Assembly: GCA_922989275.2 (NCBI GenBank)
Contig: OV277866.1
Location: 32,257,246-32,321,245, forward strand
Direction of reading: 5' to 3'
Length of the DNA: 64,000 bases
Source: Gari tellinella
Taxonomy: Eukaryota; Mollusca; Bivalvia; Cardiida; Psammobiidae
The notes under the pieces: model-generated
What the model saw: the letters and a program-made list of their open reading frames with translations, nothing else
Told to the model about the DNA's origin: nothing
The model's database searches: none
Part shown: positions 21,695 to 31,255 of the stretch, in pieces
Numbering within the stretch: position 1 is the first letter of the stretch
Layout: every line of letters begins with the position of its first letter
Translations under genes and position numbers: made by a program

Positions 21695-22429
21695 TAGAAC
21701 AAATATTTGTTAAATCGACACGTTCTATGGCGTAAAACAATGATTTGCGTTTTAACCTTTTAATCCATAGCCTGTTTTTAGTTTTGAAGACAAGTGGACA
21801 TACAAATCAGGTTGCAAGTAAAACAGAAAACCAACACGTTAACTATATACTGTCTTTAACCTTTGGCAAACTGCTAGTAAAATCAATATTCGTGGCAAAA
21901 TCAGTTTTGATATTACGCGGTTTTCGAAGACATAATTAATTATGACGTAAAGCAAGTTGAAAGTAAAGAAGAATGCACATATTATCCTAGAATATAGAAA
22001 ATATTTCTTGTGGTGCGTTTTCATAAATGTTTAAAGTGAAACTGTTTTCTCCAGTGGGGGAATAAGTTTAAAGAGAAAAAGAAGGATTTAATGAATATTG
22101 GGTCAAAGATGAAAAGAACAAACAGATGTTACTTTTTGGATCTCTCTTTCGAGTTGATGTCTTGCAACAGTATGAACACGTAAATAATAAGGCTGAGGAC
22201 CCCAAATGGAATCGGATGAATGTTAGTCAATTTCGGCACTCTACGGAGAGAAATCGGCCATTCTCGTCATCAGTCGGCTCGTTCCGTACCATGCTATACA
22301 TAGATACCGATTAATCCGAGATCAATAGGGGTCCACAACCTTAATTTCGGATAAAAAAATCAAAAGAAATGGCGAACATAAGCAAAACACTGTTACGTAT
22401 TTTCTGCAAAATTAAGCCATCATGTGTTA
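21695..22429. other. No gene recognised
   Basis: Includes TAACCTTTTAATCCATAGCC (about 21752), an E-family-like start. A 62-codon open frame at 22126-22314 has no recognisable domain. Confidence 0.4.
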
Positions 22430-22667
22430 CAGTGGAGAATCTGTTATTCTTTCCCAATAAACGCTAAAACTATTATTTGCAGTGCAAACAGTTTGGAGCC
22501 AGATCAGACGCCGGGTAACCCGGCGTCTGATCAGGCTCCAGACTGTTTGCCACCAAGATAAACAAGAATTATCAGAATTGTCCAAAAGTTGTTCTTTTCT
22601 ACGTTTTAGTGCTTTGCGTTTGCGTACGTTTGCGTTTAAACGGGAAAGAATAACAGATTCTCCACTG
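22430..22667 (-). mobile_element. A-family MITE, near-complete
   Basis: TA-flanked; matching ends CAGTGGAGAATCTG and CAGATTCTCCACTG. An 8-bp deletion removes part of the AAACGCGTTTACGC stretch near the left end. Confidence 0.92.
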
Positions 22668-22947
22668 TATGCCCATCTACTGCAATATTATAGTCTGCTT
22701 TAATGTTGCACAAGGCAAAATACTGCCCAAATTTATGTTTAAAACGCGCAGTTTCTTGTAAGTTTGCATTTCCAATGAATTTCAACTGAGTGAAATCGGC
22801 TGTAATATGCCTGGCATACGGTATATTATAATATTAGTCACATAACTGCTCGTAGATTTGATAACATGTACATGTAAGCATGTATGTTGTTAGTTTTCAG
22901 GCATATTTGAATTGCTCATATTGTTATGATAAACAGTAAAACTTATG
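22668..22947. other. No recognised feature
   Basis: AT-rich spacer without repeats shared elsewhere in the window. Confidence 0.4.
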
Positions 22948-22951
22948 TTAA

Positions 22952-23180
22952 CTCATTCACCCCTGAAACTTTTAATGGACAATTCCATTTTCAAAATAAA
23001 TCTAGTCCATTTAGGGTTGACTATTTAGGGTTGATGTTTACAATATATTTCAAAATGACAAACAGTGCAGACCCTAATCAGAGGCTCCTTAAGGATCAGG
23101 GTATACACGGTTTGCATAGGACATGTGTACTCACATGTACACGGTTTGTAAATGACGACGCATATTTTAGCTGACATCTA
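22952..23180 (+). mobile_element. D-family TTAA element
   Basis: TTAA (22948-22951), CTCATTCACCCCTGAAAC, then TTTAGGGTTG and an asymmetric hairpin remnant (CAAACAGTGCAGACCCTAATC / CAGGGTATACACGGTTTGC). The right end GACGACGCATATT is truncated without TTAA. Confidence 0.65.
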
Positions 23181-23219
23181 ATACAAAGGTAGCACAACAA
23201 AGGTAGATTAGCAAGCTCC

Positions 23220-23340
23220 TTTAACCCCTCTGTAGAGATTACTGATTACATGATTATGCAAACAGTGTATGCCCTGATCAGAGGGCTCCTGTAGGAGCCC
23301 TCTGATCAGTGTCTGCACTGTTTGATATTTTCATTGATTT
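23220..23340 (+). mobile_element. D-family element fragment with intact hairpin
   Basis: TTAACCCCTCTG at the left. The hairpin at 23257-23325 has a GAGGGCTCCTGTAGGAGCCCTC centre, the D-specific core, inside CAGTGTATGCCCTGATC / GATCAGTGTCTGCACTG arms. Confidence 0.75.
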
Positions 23341-23393
23341 TGTTGTCATATAAAAAATGCAATTCAACAGTAGACTGGTTCAAAATGCCTGTA

Positions 23394-23639
23394 CAGTGGA
23401 GAAAACGTTATTCTTTCCCGTTTAAACGCAAACGTACGCAAACGCAAAGCACTAAAACGTAGAAAAGAACAACTTTTGGACAATTCTGATAATTCTTGTT
23501 TATCTTGGTGGCAAACAGTTTGGAGCCTGATCAGACGCCGGGTTACCCGGCGTCTGATCTGGCTCCAAACTGTTTGCACTGCAAATAATAGTTTTAGCGT
23601 AAACGCGTTTATTGGGAAAGAATAACGTTTTCTCCACTG
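23394..23639 (+). mobile_element. A-family MITE, complete reference copy
   Basis: 246 bp flanked by TA. Order: CAGTGGAGAAAACG end, TTATTCTTTCCCGTTTAAAC, GCAAACGTACGCAAACGC, ACTAAAACGTAGAAAAG, then the class I hairpin (about 23512-23579) with centre GCCGGGTTACCCGGC, then TAGCGTAAACGCGTTTATTG, GGGAAAGAATAAC and CGTTTTCTCCACTG. The two ends are inverted repeats of about 24 bp. CAGT plus TA resembles Tc1/mariner-type elements; no transposase is encoded. Confidence 0.95.
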
Positions 23640-23757
23640 TAGGAGACCTTTGATCTGGCTCTACACTGTCTGCATCAGCCATAATTATGTATTTTTCAAA
23701 TGTTCACTGTTTGTTATTTATTACAAATAAATGTGTTGATGTGAAAACAAGTATCAA

Positions 23758-23944
23758 AAAGTATTTCCATTGCAAACACTTTGGAGCATAATCAGACGCC
23801 GGAAGATCCGGCGTCTGATCAGGCTCCAAACTGTTTGCCACTCAAATTAAAAGGAATCGCAAGAATTGTCAAAAAAGGTCACTTTCTATATTTGAAAGCA
23901 ATGCGTTTGCATTTAAACGGGAAAGATTAAAGTCAACTCCACTG
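23758..23944 (-). mobile_element. A-family MITE, left-truncated and diverged
   Basis: Starts within the arm before the hairpin (TTTCCATTGCAAACACTTTG) and ends GTCAACTCCACTG. The hairpin centre is GCCGGAAGATCCGGC: the GGAAGATCC core is itself symmetric, a mirrored change from GGGTAACCC. Confidence 0.75.
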
Positions 23945-24334
23945 AAAAAGATATTATGAATAACAATAGCGATTCATATTTCAAACAATTTCCCTGTTAA
24001 TCAATTCATTCTTTCTTTATCGTTTGTAGAAGCAACTGTTTGGAGAGGACTCTCATAGGCTTTGCCTGTTGTCCAATCTTTTTCTTCTGATTAAAATAGT
24101 GTTTAAACTAAGCAAATAGAATCTATCTATAGAATTGTTTTTACAGTAGATTCTGTATGTGCTTAGATTTTAAGATTTCTTCACAGTCAGAATTTAACTT
24201 AAACTGACATGGTAGACAGTTTAATATCCTAACTTGTTCTTCTTCTTAAATTATTTCTAGCGTTGGTATAGTTCTGCCGTCATTTCCTTTAGAAAATATT
24301 TTTCAGACTGACAATCAGTTTGGACTTAAGTCTT
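23945..24334. other. LINE-like tail in otherwise plain sequence
   Basis: GGCTTTGCCTGTTGTCCAATC followed by TTAAAATAGTGTTTAAACTA (about 24058-24110) is a diverged copy of the recurring retroposon-like terminus. Nothing else identified. Confidence 0.4.
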
Positions 24335-24665
24335 ACAGCGTTCCCTCTCTACAACGACATCCAATGGGAGATAAAAATCGTGTGCGTTGTTCGGAGTGAG
24401 TCGTTATACGGAGGAAAATTTGGTTACATTTGCAAACAGCTTGACTCCAGTTCAGACGCCGCGTAACGCGGCGTCTGATCTGGATTCAAGCTGTTTGTCA
24501 CTCGTCATTAAAAACAATTCTGTCAAAATGTCAAAAATGTAACTTTGAGAAAAACAGCAGACGACAAAAAGGTTGGACATAAATGTCTCGTTTGGAGAAC
24601 AGAGGCAATGGTCGTTGTTAGGAGAGAGTCGTTGTTGGGAGTGCCGTTGTAGAGAGCGAGCACTG
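24335..24665 (-). mobile_element. G-family element, complete reference copy
   Basis: 331 bp, TA-flanked. Terminal repeats CAGCGTTCCCTCTCTACAAC and GTTGTAGAGAGCGAGCACTG. Subterminal GTGTGCGTTGTTCGGAGTG and GTCGTTGTTAGGAGAGAGTCG resemble the terminus. The hairpin at 24431-24498 has GCTTGACTCC arms and a GCCGCGTAACGCGGC centre, followed by AACAGCAGACGAC at about 24550. The hairpin plus CAGACGA unit is shared with family B. Confidence 0.88.
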
Positions 24666-24765
24666 TATTTCAAAATGGGGCTTTAAGAAATATCTTTAGA
24701 CTTAATTCACTATTACCAATGAATGCGTGTAAATGCTAAAATACGTACAAAAATATTTTTTCCAT

Positions 24766-24919
24766 TGCAAATACTTTGGAGTCAGATCAGACGCCGGGTA
24801 ACCCGGCGTCAGGTCAGGCTACAAAATGTTTGCCACTCACATTAAAAGGAATCGCAACTATTGTCAAAAACTTGTCACTTTCTATACATAATTGCAATAT
24901 GTTTGTATTTTGTTTGCGT
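24766..24919 (-). mobile_element. A-family MITE, internal fragment
   Basis: From TTCCATTGCAAATACTTTGG through the hairpin (GCCGGGTAACCCGGC centre) to TGTTTGCGTTT. Both CAGTGG termini are missing; the right one is replaced by the TTAA of the next element. Confidence 0.7.
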
Positions 24920-24971
24920 TTAACTCTTTCCTCCCTGAAACTATAAATGGACAATTCCAGTTTCCATTTAA

Positions 24972-25509
24972 AGGGACTCGCAACCGGATGGTGTACTTGT
25001 CAAAATAAAATAAAATACTCAAATAAAAGCAAATTTGTGGCATTATTTGGCTTCTGACATTAAAAAAATATGATCAGTCCAAAAAAAGTCTCAAGAATCG
25101 TCACCGAATCTTAGATTTTTAGATATTTTCCATCGTTTTTCTATACCGACTAGTAGACGGTATAGTTGTTGTCGTTGCTTCTCTACACGGGCTTAGACAT
25201 AAACACGAGCCGAATTACGAAGTTGTATGCACTTTCGATAGCTACACATTGAAATACGTTAAATCGATCCGAGATAAACGGATAGTTCCGTGGTCCATTG
25301 GTCTAAGCGGTTTCCCCTATTTTGCCTTCTGTCCGCCAATGCCGGGGCCCCGGGTTCGAATCCCACCAGAGACCAATATTTTTTTTTATTGAAATACATT
25401 TTTTTAAACAGAATTTCTTATCCTAAACTAATTCTTTACCATTTATATAAGCGTTTGACACATATTTACAAATTACTATTTTTAATGCACCATCTGGTTG
25501 CGAGTCGCT
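24972..25509 (+). mobile_element. K element: 538 bp, TTAA target duplication, tRNA-like core
   Basis: Terminal repeats AGGGACTCGCAACCGGATGG and its complement at 25488-25509 agree at 20 of 22 positions. TTAA lies on both sides (24968-24971, 25510-25513). The D element at 56484 is the uninterrupted counterpart, with TTTA at the corresponding place. The first 111 bp are identical to 63890-64000. The interior holds a tRNA-like segment and T-rich runs. No transposase ORF. Confidence 0.88.
25290..25375 (+). tRNA. tRNA-like segment (pseudo-tRNA or SINE head) inside K
   Basis: An A-box-like TGGTCTAAGCGG lies at 25299-25310 and a perfect B box, GGTTCGAATCC, at 25353-25363, with pol III-like spacing and a T run at about 25379-25387. 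Acceptor ends pair over only five bases (TGGTC/GACCA), and the T stem has two mismatches (CCGGG with CCCAC), so a functional tRNA is unlikely. It could be an internal pol III promoter acquired by the element, or an old SINE insertion. Confidence 0.5.
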
Positions 25510-25795
25510 TTAAGTCTAGTCCATTTCTGACTTTTAAGGGTTGTTTTTGTCAACGTTTGGTATGACAAACAGTGAAGACCCTGATCAGAGGGCTCCTTTC
25601 GGAGCCCTCTGATCTGGGTCTTCACTGTTTGCATAGGACAAGTATACTATTCACATGTACACTGTTTGAAAAGGACGCCTATATGCGGGACTAGGGTTCA
25701 AAGGGTTAAACGGGAACAATGTAAGAGTAACCTTTTCTCAACTGTAAACTAACACAGTAGGCCCAATAACAAATACCAGGCCAAAATGTGATAAA

Positions 25796-25874
25796 GTTCG
25801 CATAATGCGGCGTCTGATCAGAGTCTACACTGTTTGCCTATGTCCCATATATGGGATTGTGGGCACAAATGGGT
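25796..25874 (+). mobile_element. C-family right half
   Basis: GCATAATGCGGCGTCTGATC to TGGGATTGTGGGCACAAATG, ending GGGTGAAC instead of GGGTTAA. Confidence 0.7.
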
Positions 25875-25879
25875 GAACA

Positions 25880-26034
25880 ACCAAAACGTTTTGGGCCAGA
25901 TCAAACGCCGGGTACACTCAGATTTTCATTTTCGTTAACATTTAAAAAAAAAAAAGACCAATTTCTGCGTTTAACTCATTTGCGTTTGCATCCAATTGGT
26001 ATAAAAGGAAAGAAAATAATATATTCTCCACTGT
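25880..26034 (-). mobile_element. A-family MITE, degenerate right part
   Basis: AAAACGTTTTGGGCCAGATCAAACGCCGG is a decayed hairpin arm; GTATAAAAGGAAAGAAAATA and TATTCTCCACTG followed by TA give the right terminus. Confidence 0.6.
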
Positions 26035-26334
26035 ATACCTATTAAACGTGTCCCATTTATTCCAACTGATTGTTAGTCTGATAATACTTCCTAAAGGAAA
26101 TGGCGATAAATAAATCAAGGCTAGGAATAGCAACAAGCTTCACATTTGCATACAGTACGAGAATTGTCTAGTCTGGTAACGTTTAAATTTCGACAGTGAA
26201 GAATACTTAAAATCTAACCTTAAAAAGAAAGGAGAGAAACGGAATAAGTTTACTATTTACGTTTCGGTGATTTATCGTAGAGTTACAGTCACATATCTCT
26301 ATTACGACCACTAAATTGTGTAAAACTACATGTA
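26035..26334. other. No gene; H-family left end
   Basis: CAGTCACATATCTCTATTACGACCACTAAA (26288-26317) is an H-family terminus. The remainder is unique. Confidence 0.45.
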
Positions 26335-26581
26335 CAGTGGAGAATATGTTATTCTTTCCCGTTTAAACGCAAACGTACGCAAAACGCAAAGCACTAAAAC
26401 GTAGAAAAGAAAAACTTTTGGACAATTCTGATAATTCTTGTTTATCTTGGTGGCAAACAGTTTGGAGCCTGATCAGACGCCGGGTTACCCGGCGTCTGAT
26501 CTGGCTCCAAACTGTTTGCACTGCAAATAATAGTTTTAGCGTAAACGCGTTTATTGGGAAAGAATAACACATTCTCCACTG
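26335..26581 (+). mobile_element. A-family MITE, complete
   Basis: TA-flanked; ends CAGTGGAGAATATG and CACATTCTCCACTG; one extra A in ACGCAAAACGC. Hairpin from about 26452. Confidence 0.93.
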
Positions 26582-26611
26582 TATTGTATGTTAAAACAAA
26601 TGACTGCTTAA

Positions 26612-26828
26612 CCCATTCACTCTTAACTGCTCCAAAGAGCGCATTTGCAAATAGTTTGGATCCTGATCAGGAACCAAACTGTTTGACACTTATACTAAGA
26701 AAATTATGTTTTAAGTCATACTACATTGACTCTTACTTTGCAACGATCTTGCAAACAGCAAAGTTGAAGCAGACGATAATGAAACGTTAAAGGGGTAAAA
26801 TCTCACGATTAATTTGACAATGAAAGGG
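26612..26828 (+). mobile_element. B-family TTAA element with collapsed hairpin
   Basis: TTAA sites at 26608-26611 and 26829-26832; ends CCCATTCACTCTTAAC and GACAATGAAAGGG. The hairpin retains only the outer arms (AGTTTGGATCCTGATC / GGAACCAAACTGTTTG); the GACGCC core is deleted precisely at the symmetric GATC. GCAGACGATAATG follows. Confidence 0.75.
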
Positions 26829-27525
26829 TTAAAGCAATGTGAAAGTGAAACAGAAAGCTCCTATAGTAACGGCGTCTCATCAGGATCTACACTGTTTGCT
26901 ATTGCATATGAAATGTTCTACTTATGGGAGAAAAAAACATAACAGTGCCTAAGTTCATAATTGTTCAATTTATAATGAAATCTCCGAGTAAGCACAATAG
27001 GGAGAGTTCATTGCAATATTCAGACCTAAATGGGTTTAAATAATTAAATAAAGTCGTTTTACTAAAATATAACGTCTAACTTATAACACGCATGTTCAGA
27101 CATTGCACGTGACAACGCACATGTTCAGTTTGAACCTCTGAAATCAAATTAGGTAATGTGTTACTCGCCTGTTAAGCGGGAGTGCAAGTGCATTTCACTA
27201 CAACTTCCCTTGTGAATTGGAACAATAAGATATTCCAAAGAATTTTGCCAATACAGTCAAACCAGTCCTCAGCGAAAACCCATAAAAACGGATGAGTGTA
27301 TCCTCTTAATGCAGAAACAAAATATTGCAGAAGGTTCAAATCGAAGCTCTCTGCATGACATTTGTTTGCATTAACCAGCATCTATTTAATTGACGGTGAA
27401 TGTATATTCTTTTGTACAGAACAAAGTTTGAATGTTCATTGTGATGCAAGTCTGTGCGTTTCTGCTGCACACTTTACAAGAACACTGCAAAAAAGAGTAA
27501 CCAATATACAAACAACATATTTAAC
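26829..27525. other. No gene recognised
   Basis: A decayed C-type arm (GGCGTCTCATCAGGATCTAC, about 26870) and unique sequence. Minus-strand and plus-strand open frames near 27172-27589 have no recognisable domains. Confidence 0.4.
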
Positions 27526-27752
27526 ACAATGGAGCATACGTTATTCTTTTCCATTTAAACGCAAGCGAATCGCAAACGCAATTGCTTAAAATAAAGATAT
27601 ATTAATTCATTTTCGTTTTCTATAACGATTTATTTAAATATAAGTGGCAAGCACTTTGTAGCCTTATAATCCGATATCTGATTTGGTTCAAATCTGTTTG
27701 TCGTGACCATCCTTATTTTAGTATAAACTCGTTAATTAGGAAATGCATATAG
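27526..27752 (+). mobile_element. A-family MITE, strongly degenerate
   Basis: CAATGGAGCATACGTTATTC and CATTTAAACGCAAGCGAATC at the left, a decayed hairpin (GCAAGCACTTTGTAGCC / GGTTCAAATCTGTTTGTCG) and TAAACTCGTTAATTAGGAA near the right end. Confidence 0.65.
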
Positions 27753-27789
27753 TATTAGTTCAACTTTTGATCTAAGGACAGCTTGGTCT

Positions 27790-27930
27790 TACTTTTCATT
27801 TTCGTTTTGTTTTATATTGAAATTCATATCAGCAAACAGTGTAGACTCTGATCAGACGCCGCATTCTGCGGCGTCTGGTCAGAGTCTACACTGCTTGTCT
27901 ATGTCCCATATATGATCGTGAGCACATATG
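27790..27930 (+). mobile_element. C-family element, partial
   Basis: TTCATTTTCGTTTTGTTTTA, then hairpin 27832-27899 with a GCCGCATTCTGCGGC centre and a right part CCATATATGATCGTGAGCAC. Outer ends are eroded. Confidence 0.7.
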
Positions 27931-27984
27931 GATAACACAAAAATGACAGTCACGCGTGTTAAACTGGACGGAGCGAGAGGATGG

Positions 27985-28125
27985 GTTATTTCCCAATAAA
28001 CGCGGCGTCTGATCAAGCTCTAGACTGTGTGCTGCTTATATTAAAATAAATCGACAATATTGCCAAGAACTTTTGTGAAAACCATTTTTCTGCAGTTCGT
28101 AGAAAAAACGTTTTCTCCGCTGAGA
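27985..28125 (-). mobile_element. A-family MITE, degenerate
   Basis: TTATTTCCCAATAAACGCG joins directly to GGCGTCTGATCAAGCTC (left hairpin arm deleted) and ends AACGTTTTCTCCGCTG. Confidence 0.6.
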
Positions 28126-28248
28126 TGGAAAACTGTTCTATTGCCCCAATATCACCTGCTTTAAAATCTGGATTCTCACTTTTTTTCTTTAATTAGAATA
28201 TATGCATATTTTTAAACTAAAGAAACCAAATGACGAGTTTCAAGCATT

Positions 28249-28313
28249 TGTTTGGATCAAGATCAGATGCCGACCTACTCAACATCTGATCTGGATCTAA
28301 ACTGTTTGTTAAA
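28249..28313 (+). repeat. Class I hairpin, B type with altered core
   Basis: TTTGGATCAAGATCAGATGC / ACATCTGATCTGGATCTAAAC around GACCTACTCA. The surrounding layout (ATGCATATTTTTAAACTAAAG upstream, AAGTCGCGAC downstream) matches the B copies at 18949 and 52198. Confidence 0.65.
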
Positions 28314-28534
28314 TTCAGCCAAGTCGCGACTGGCAGAGGAAGGTTTATTAGCCAATCAACAGCAGAGAAACACATCAACACCGCAAAACCATCTTGCAAA
28401 TTGGAATCTCACTGAAACATATTAAACTTCAGTGCTTCCATGACGTCATCTGCTGTACACAATTGTCGTCTGCTTTTTTATTTGTCAAATTTAAGTTAAA
28501 GGTAAATTACCTTACGCTCAATTGCTATAAGTGC

Positions 28535-28602
28535 CAAAACGATTGGACCCTGTTCAGACGCCGCATCACGCGGCGTCTGAACAGGGTCCAAACGTTTTGT
28601 AA
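28535..28602 (+). repeat. Class I hairpin with fully mirrored variants
   Basis: CGATTGGACCCTGTTCAGAC pairs with GTCTGAACAGGGTCCAAACG. The TTCAGA/TCTGAA change from the common TCAGA context is present in both arms, and the centre is CGCATCACGCG. Confidence 0.8.
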
Positions 28603-28664
28603 AGAACAACTGTATTCGCGTTATGAGAAGGGCCCTTTTTACTAGCGAGTACGCTGCATTGCTA

Positions 28665-28732
28665 TATGCAAACTGTTTTGATCCTGATCAGAAACGGAGT
28701 AACTCGGCGTCTGACCAGAATCCAACCTTTAT
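28665..28732 (+). repeat. Class I hairpin, decayed B type
   Basis: GCAAACTGTTTTGATCCTGATC / GACCAGAATCCAACC with an ACGGAGTAACTCGGCG core. Confidence 0.55.
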
Positions 28733-28938
28733 GACATGTTTATCGATGTTTCATCTATCAAAAAATGTCTAACCATTAAATCTGAGGAAAAGTACTGAAG
28801 ACGAATTTTAAGTAGATACTATCTTTCCATTTAATGGTTAGCAATATTCAAGAATGTACATGTTTTAAACTTGTTTTTTATATGCTTTCAGGAAATTGTA
28901 TATTTTCAATGTTCTCTGTGCAGAAAGTTTTCAATATA

Positions 28939-29421
28939 CAGTGGAGACGATGTTATTCTTTCCAAATAAACGCGTTTATATTCAAATCATTGCGTCAATT
29001 GCAAACGAATCGAAACAGATCAGACCCAAGTTACAGTGGAGAATCTGTTATTCTTTCCCGTTTAAACGCAAACGTACGCAAACGCAAAGCACTATAACGT
29101 AGAAAAGAACAACTTTCGGACAATTCTGATAATTCTTGTTTATCTTGGTGGCAAACAGTTTGGAGCCTGATCAGACGCCGGGTTACCCAGCGTCTGATCT
29201 GGCTCCAAACTGTTTGTATTGGAAATAATAGTTTTAGCGTAAACGCGTTTATTGGGAAAGAATAACAGATTCTTCACTGTACCAAAAACTGTTCAAATTG
29301 TTTGTCACTGAGATAAAATTAAATCGTCAAAAATTCCCAAAGGTTGAAATGTTGTACATTTTATGGCATTGCGTTTGCGTAAGTCTTGTTTGGACGGGAA
29401 AAAGTGACGTATTCTCCATTG
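28939..29421 (-). mobile_element. A-family MITE interrupted by another A element
   Basis: Left part 28939-29033 (CAGTGGAGACGATG...GCAAACGAATCG) and right part 29280-29421 (GTTTGTCACTGAGATAAAA...GTATTCTCCATTG) form one old copy. A complete A element sits between them at a TA. Confidence 0.75.
29034..29279 (+). mobile_element. A-family MITE nested in an older A copy
   Basis: Ends CAGTGGAGAATCTG and CAGATTCTTCACTG, TA on both sides, hairpin from about 29152 with one core mismatch (GGGTTACCCAG). It is in the opposite orientation to its host copy. Confidence 0.92.
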
Positions 29422-29589
29422 TAGTTTACTCGTTTTATTCGCATAATAATGTCGAATGCTGTTTGGAAAGTATCGTCTGAAAATTTCTATTCAAAGTCAA
29501 TTTATATGTTTTAGAAATTGGAGAAAAAGTTAAAACCAATCAATCGATACATGTACTATAATAAACATTTATTCAGGAAAAAAATAAAA
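29422..29589. other. No recognised feature
   Basis: Short AT-rich spacer. Confidence 0.3.
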
Positions 29590-29757
29590 CCTCTCAGTCT
29601 CTCTATCACGACCGCTAAATCGAAGGCGAATTTATTGTATAAAATACAGGTGACTACTGATACAATCAATTAGCCTTCAATTTAAGCAGTCATTTGTTGT
29701 AAACACCTTATATCTAACACAATTTTGTGGTCGTTTTAGAGATTTTAACTGTACCTT
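29590..29757 (+). mobile_element. H-family element
   Basis: CCTCTCAGTCTCTCTATCACGACCG at the left and GTGGTCGTTTTAGAGATTTTAACTG followed by TA at the right are inverted repeats. The interior has ACAGGTGAC and TTAAGCAGTCATTTGTTGTA, the flanks of a class II hairpin whose stem is mostly deleted. Confidence 0.65.
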
Positions 29758-29780
29758 GTGTATTACAACATGTTGACATA

Positions 29781-29992
29781 CAGTCGAGAAGATATTATTC
29801 TTTCCCAATAAACTCGTTTTTGTTAATTTATGTGCGTTAAAAGAAGACCCCAATCCAACGGATCTTAAACCTTTTTTACGATTAAATAAATATTTCTATT
29901 GCAAAAGCTTTGGAATCAGATCTTAATGAATTGCCAACATGATTAAAACGATTATTATCTATATCTTACTGCACTGCGCTGGCGTTTATATC
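29781..29992 (-). mobile_element. A-family MITE, degenerate
   Basis: CAGTCGAGAAGATATTATTC and CCCAATAAACTCG at the left; GCAAAAGCTTTGGAATCAG and ACTGCGCTGGCGTTTATATC further right. The hairpin core and right terminus are lost. Confidence 0.6.
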
Positions 29993-30005
29993 GTTAAACC
30001 CTTTC

Positions 30006-30770
30006 ACTCTCATTGACGCTTAAGACCAGGCGTCCACTAGGGTGCGGACAGGACGCGGAATACAAAATAAGTAAATCCGCAACCCTTCCGCATATTCTTG
30101 AACGCTTCTTTTCACTGTCCGTATCATTCCTAAACACTTCCCAATGATTCCGCACCTTCCGGAGGGGTAAAATTGTCCGCGTCGAAATTTTGGTCGAGAG
30201 CAAAATTTGGACGCGGAAATGAACTTCCTGACACCTTCCGCAACCAGTCTACATTGTCCTGCCGACATCACAAGGACATCCGGCCTTTCCTGATGCATTC
30301 CGGCTCTTCCGAAACCGCTCCTGAAAACTTCCGCGGTAAAGAGAGTTTCGCGGGTCGATAGGAAGACATGCGGAAGACAAGCGGAAGGTATCCCGAATCC
30401 TTCAGGAACGTGCGGAGCCGGTGCGGTACTGTATAAAGTGAGTGCGAGGAACCGCCGCGGACAAATTATCACGTGACTGTTTTGTCCTACTACGATCGGC
30501 ATATTCGATGGACATTCTGTGTCATTCCTGTTTAATTCCTAGGACTGTCTCAAGTATGTCTGCAGACAATATGCAGAACCCGGTGGCAGAGGTTCACAAT
30601 ATTGCAAAAAATCGGATATTGTTTCGTACCTGACGCGGAAGCTATGCCGAAATGCCATTTTTGATTCCGCAAACCTTCCTCATCTTGTCCGCACTTTAGT
30701 GGACGCCATGCATAAAGGCGCACTTGCAAACAGTTCGGGTCCTGATCAGACGCCGCGTAACGCGTTTGGA
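30006..30770 (+). mobile_element. B-family element split by a TIR element
   Basis: CCCTTTCACTCTCATTGACGC before 30029 and TAAAGGCGCACTTGCAAACAG with a truncated hairpin (GACGCCGCGTAACGCG) after 30708 are the two parts of a B-type element, as judged from the B ends at 31724-31934. Confidence 0.5.
30029..30708. mobile_element. 680-bp GC-richer TIR element
   Basis: GGCGTCCACTAGGGTGCGGACA at 30029 pairs with TGTCCGCACTTTAGTGGACGCC ending at 30708, one of the clearest TIR pairs here. Subterminal CTTCCG and CCGCA motifs recur throughout the interior. No target-site duplication is evident. A 160-codon minus-strand open frame (30020-30502) crosses the left terminus and has no recognisable domain, so I do not call it a gene. 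Superfamily unknown. Confidence 0.75.
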
Positions 30771-30781
30771 GCTTGTGTTTG

Positions 30782-30873
30782 GACGCAAACAGTTTGGAGC
30801 TTGACGGTTGCAATGAAAATAATAATTATAGCGTTAACACGTTAATTCGAATATAATAACGTTTTCTCTACTG
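30782..30873 (+). mobile_element. A-family MITE, right end fragment
   Basis: GCAAACAGTTTGGAGCTTGA, then TATAGCGTTAACACGTTAAT and AACGTTTTCTCTACTG followed by TA. Confidence 0.75.
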
Positions 30874-31030
30874 TATCTTTGTCAAGGAAAAGACAGGTGA
30901 AACTAAAAATGACTGTTAACTTTAAGAAGATATGCTTTTTACGAATTATATAATTATAGGAGACCAATTTCCTATAACAACTGGGGGCCAACGGAGTATC
31001 ACGAGGGTCGTTTCGCACAGAAGCCCTGTA

Positions 31031-31255
31031 CAGTGGAGAATCTGTTATTCTTTCCCGTTTAAACGCAAACGTACGCAAACGCAAAACACTAAAACGTAGA
31101 AAAGTACAACTTTTGGACAATTCTGATAATTCATGTTTATCTTGGTGGCAAACAGTTTGGAGCCTGATCAGACGCCGGGTCCAAACTGTTTATATGGGAA
31201 ATTATAGTTTTAGCGTAAACGCGTTTATTGGGAAAGAATAACAGATTCTCCACTG
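31031..31255 (+). mobile_element. A-family MITE with one hairpin arm shortened
   Basis: Matching ends CAGTGGAGAATCTG and CAGATTCTCCACTG, TA-flanked. The hairpin core is cut: GACGCCGGG joins directly to TCCAAACTGTTTAT, removing about 22 nt of the second arm. Confidence 0.92.

Larger units (their letters stand above)
24924..25705 (+). mobile_element. D-family TTAA element carrying element K
   Basis: TTAA (24920-24923), CTCTTTCCTCCCTGAAAC at the left and TTCAAAGGG plus TTAA (25706-25709) at the right. With K (24972-25509) removed it matches 56484-56726 along its whole length. The hairpin at 25564-25630 has core GAGGGCTCCTTTCGGAGCCCTC and one conserved T/T stem mismatch next to GATC. Confidence 0.88.

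Noticed and set aside
22126..22314. 62-codon plus-strand frame in non-repeat sequence
   Set aside because: No domain, no supporting exon structure; length is within chance expectation.
25290..25375. Functional tRNA gene
   Set aside because: The acceptor stem pairs over only five bases, the T stem has mismatches and no standard anticodon arm can be drawn, so it is listed only as tRNA-like.
30020..30502. 160-codon minus-strand frame
   Set aside because: It crosses the terminal repeat of the GC-richer TIR element and has no recognisable domain; open by composition.
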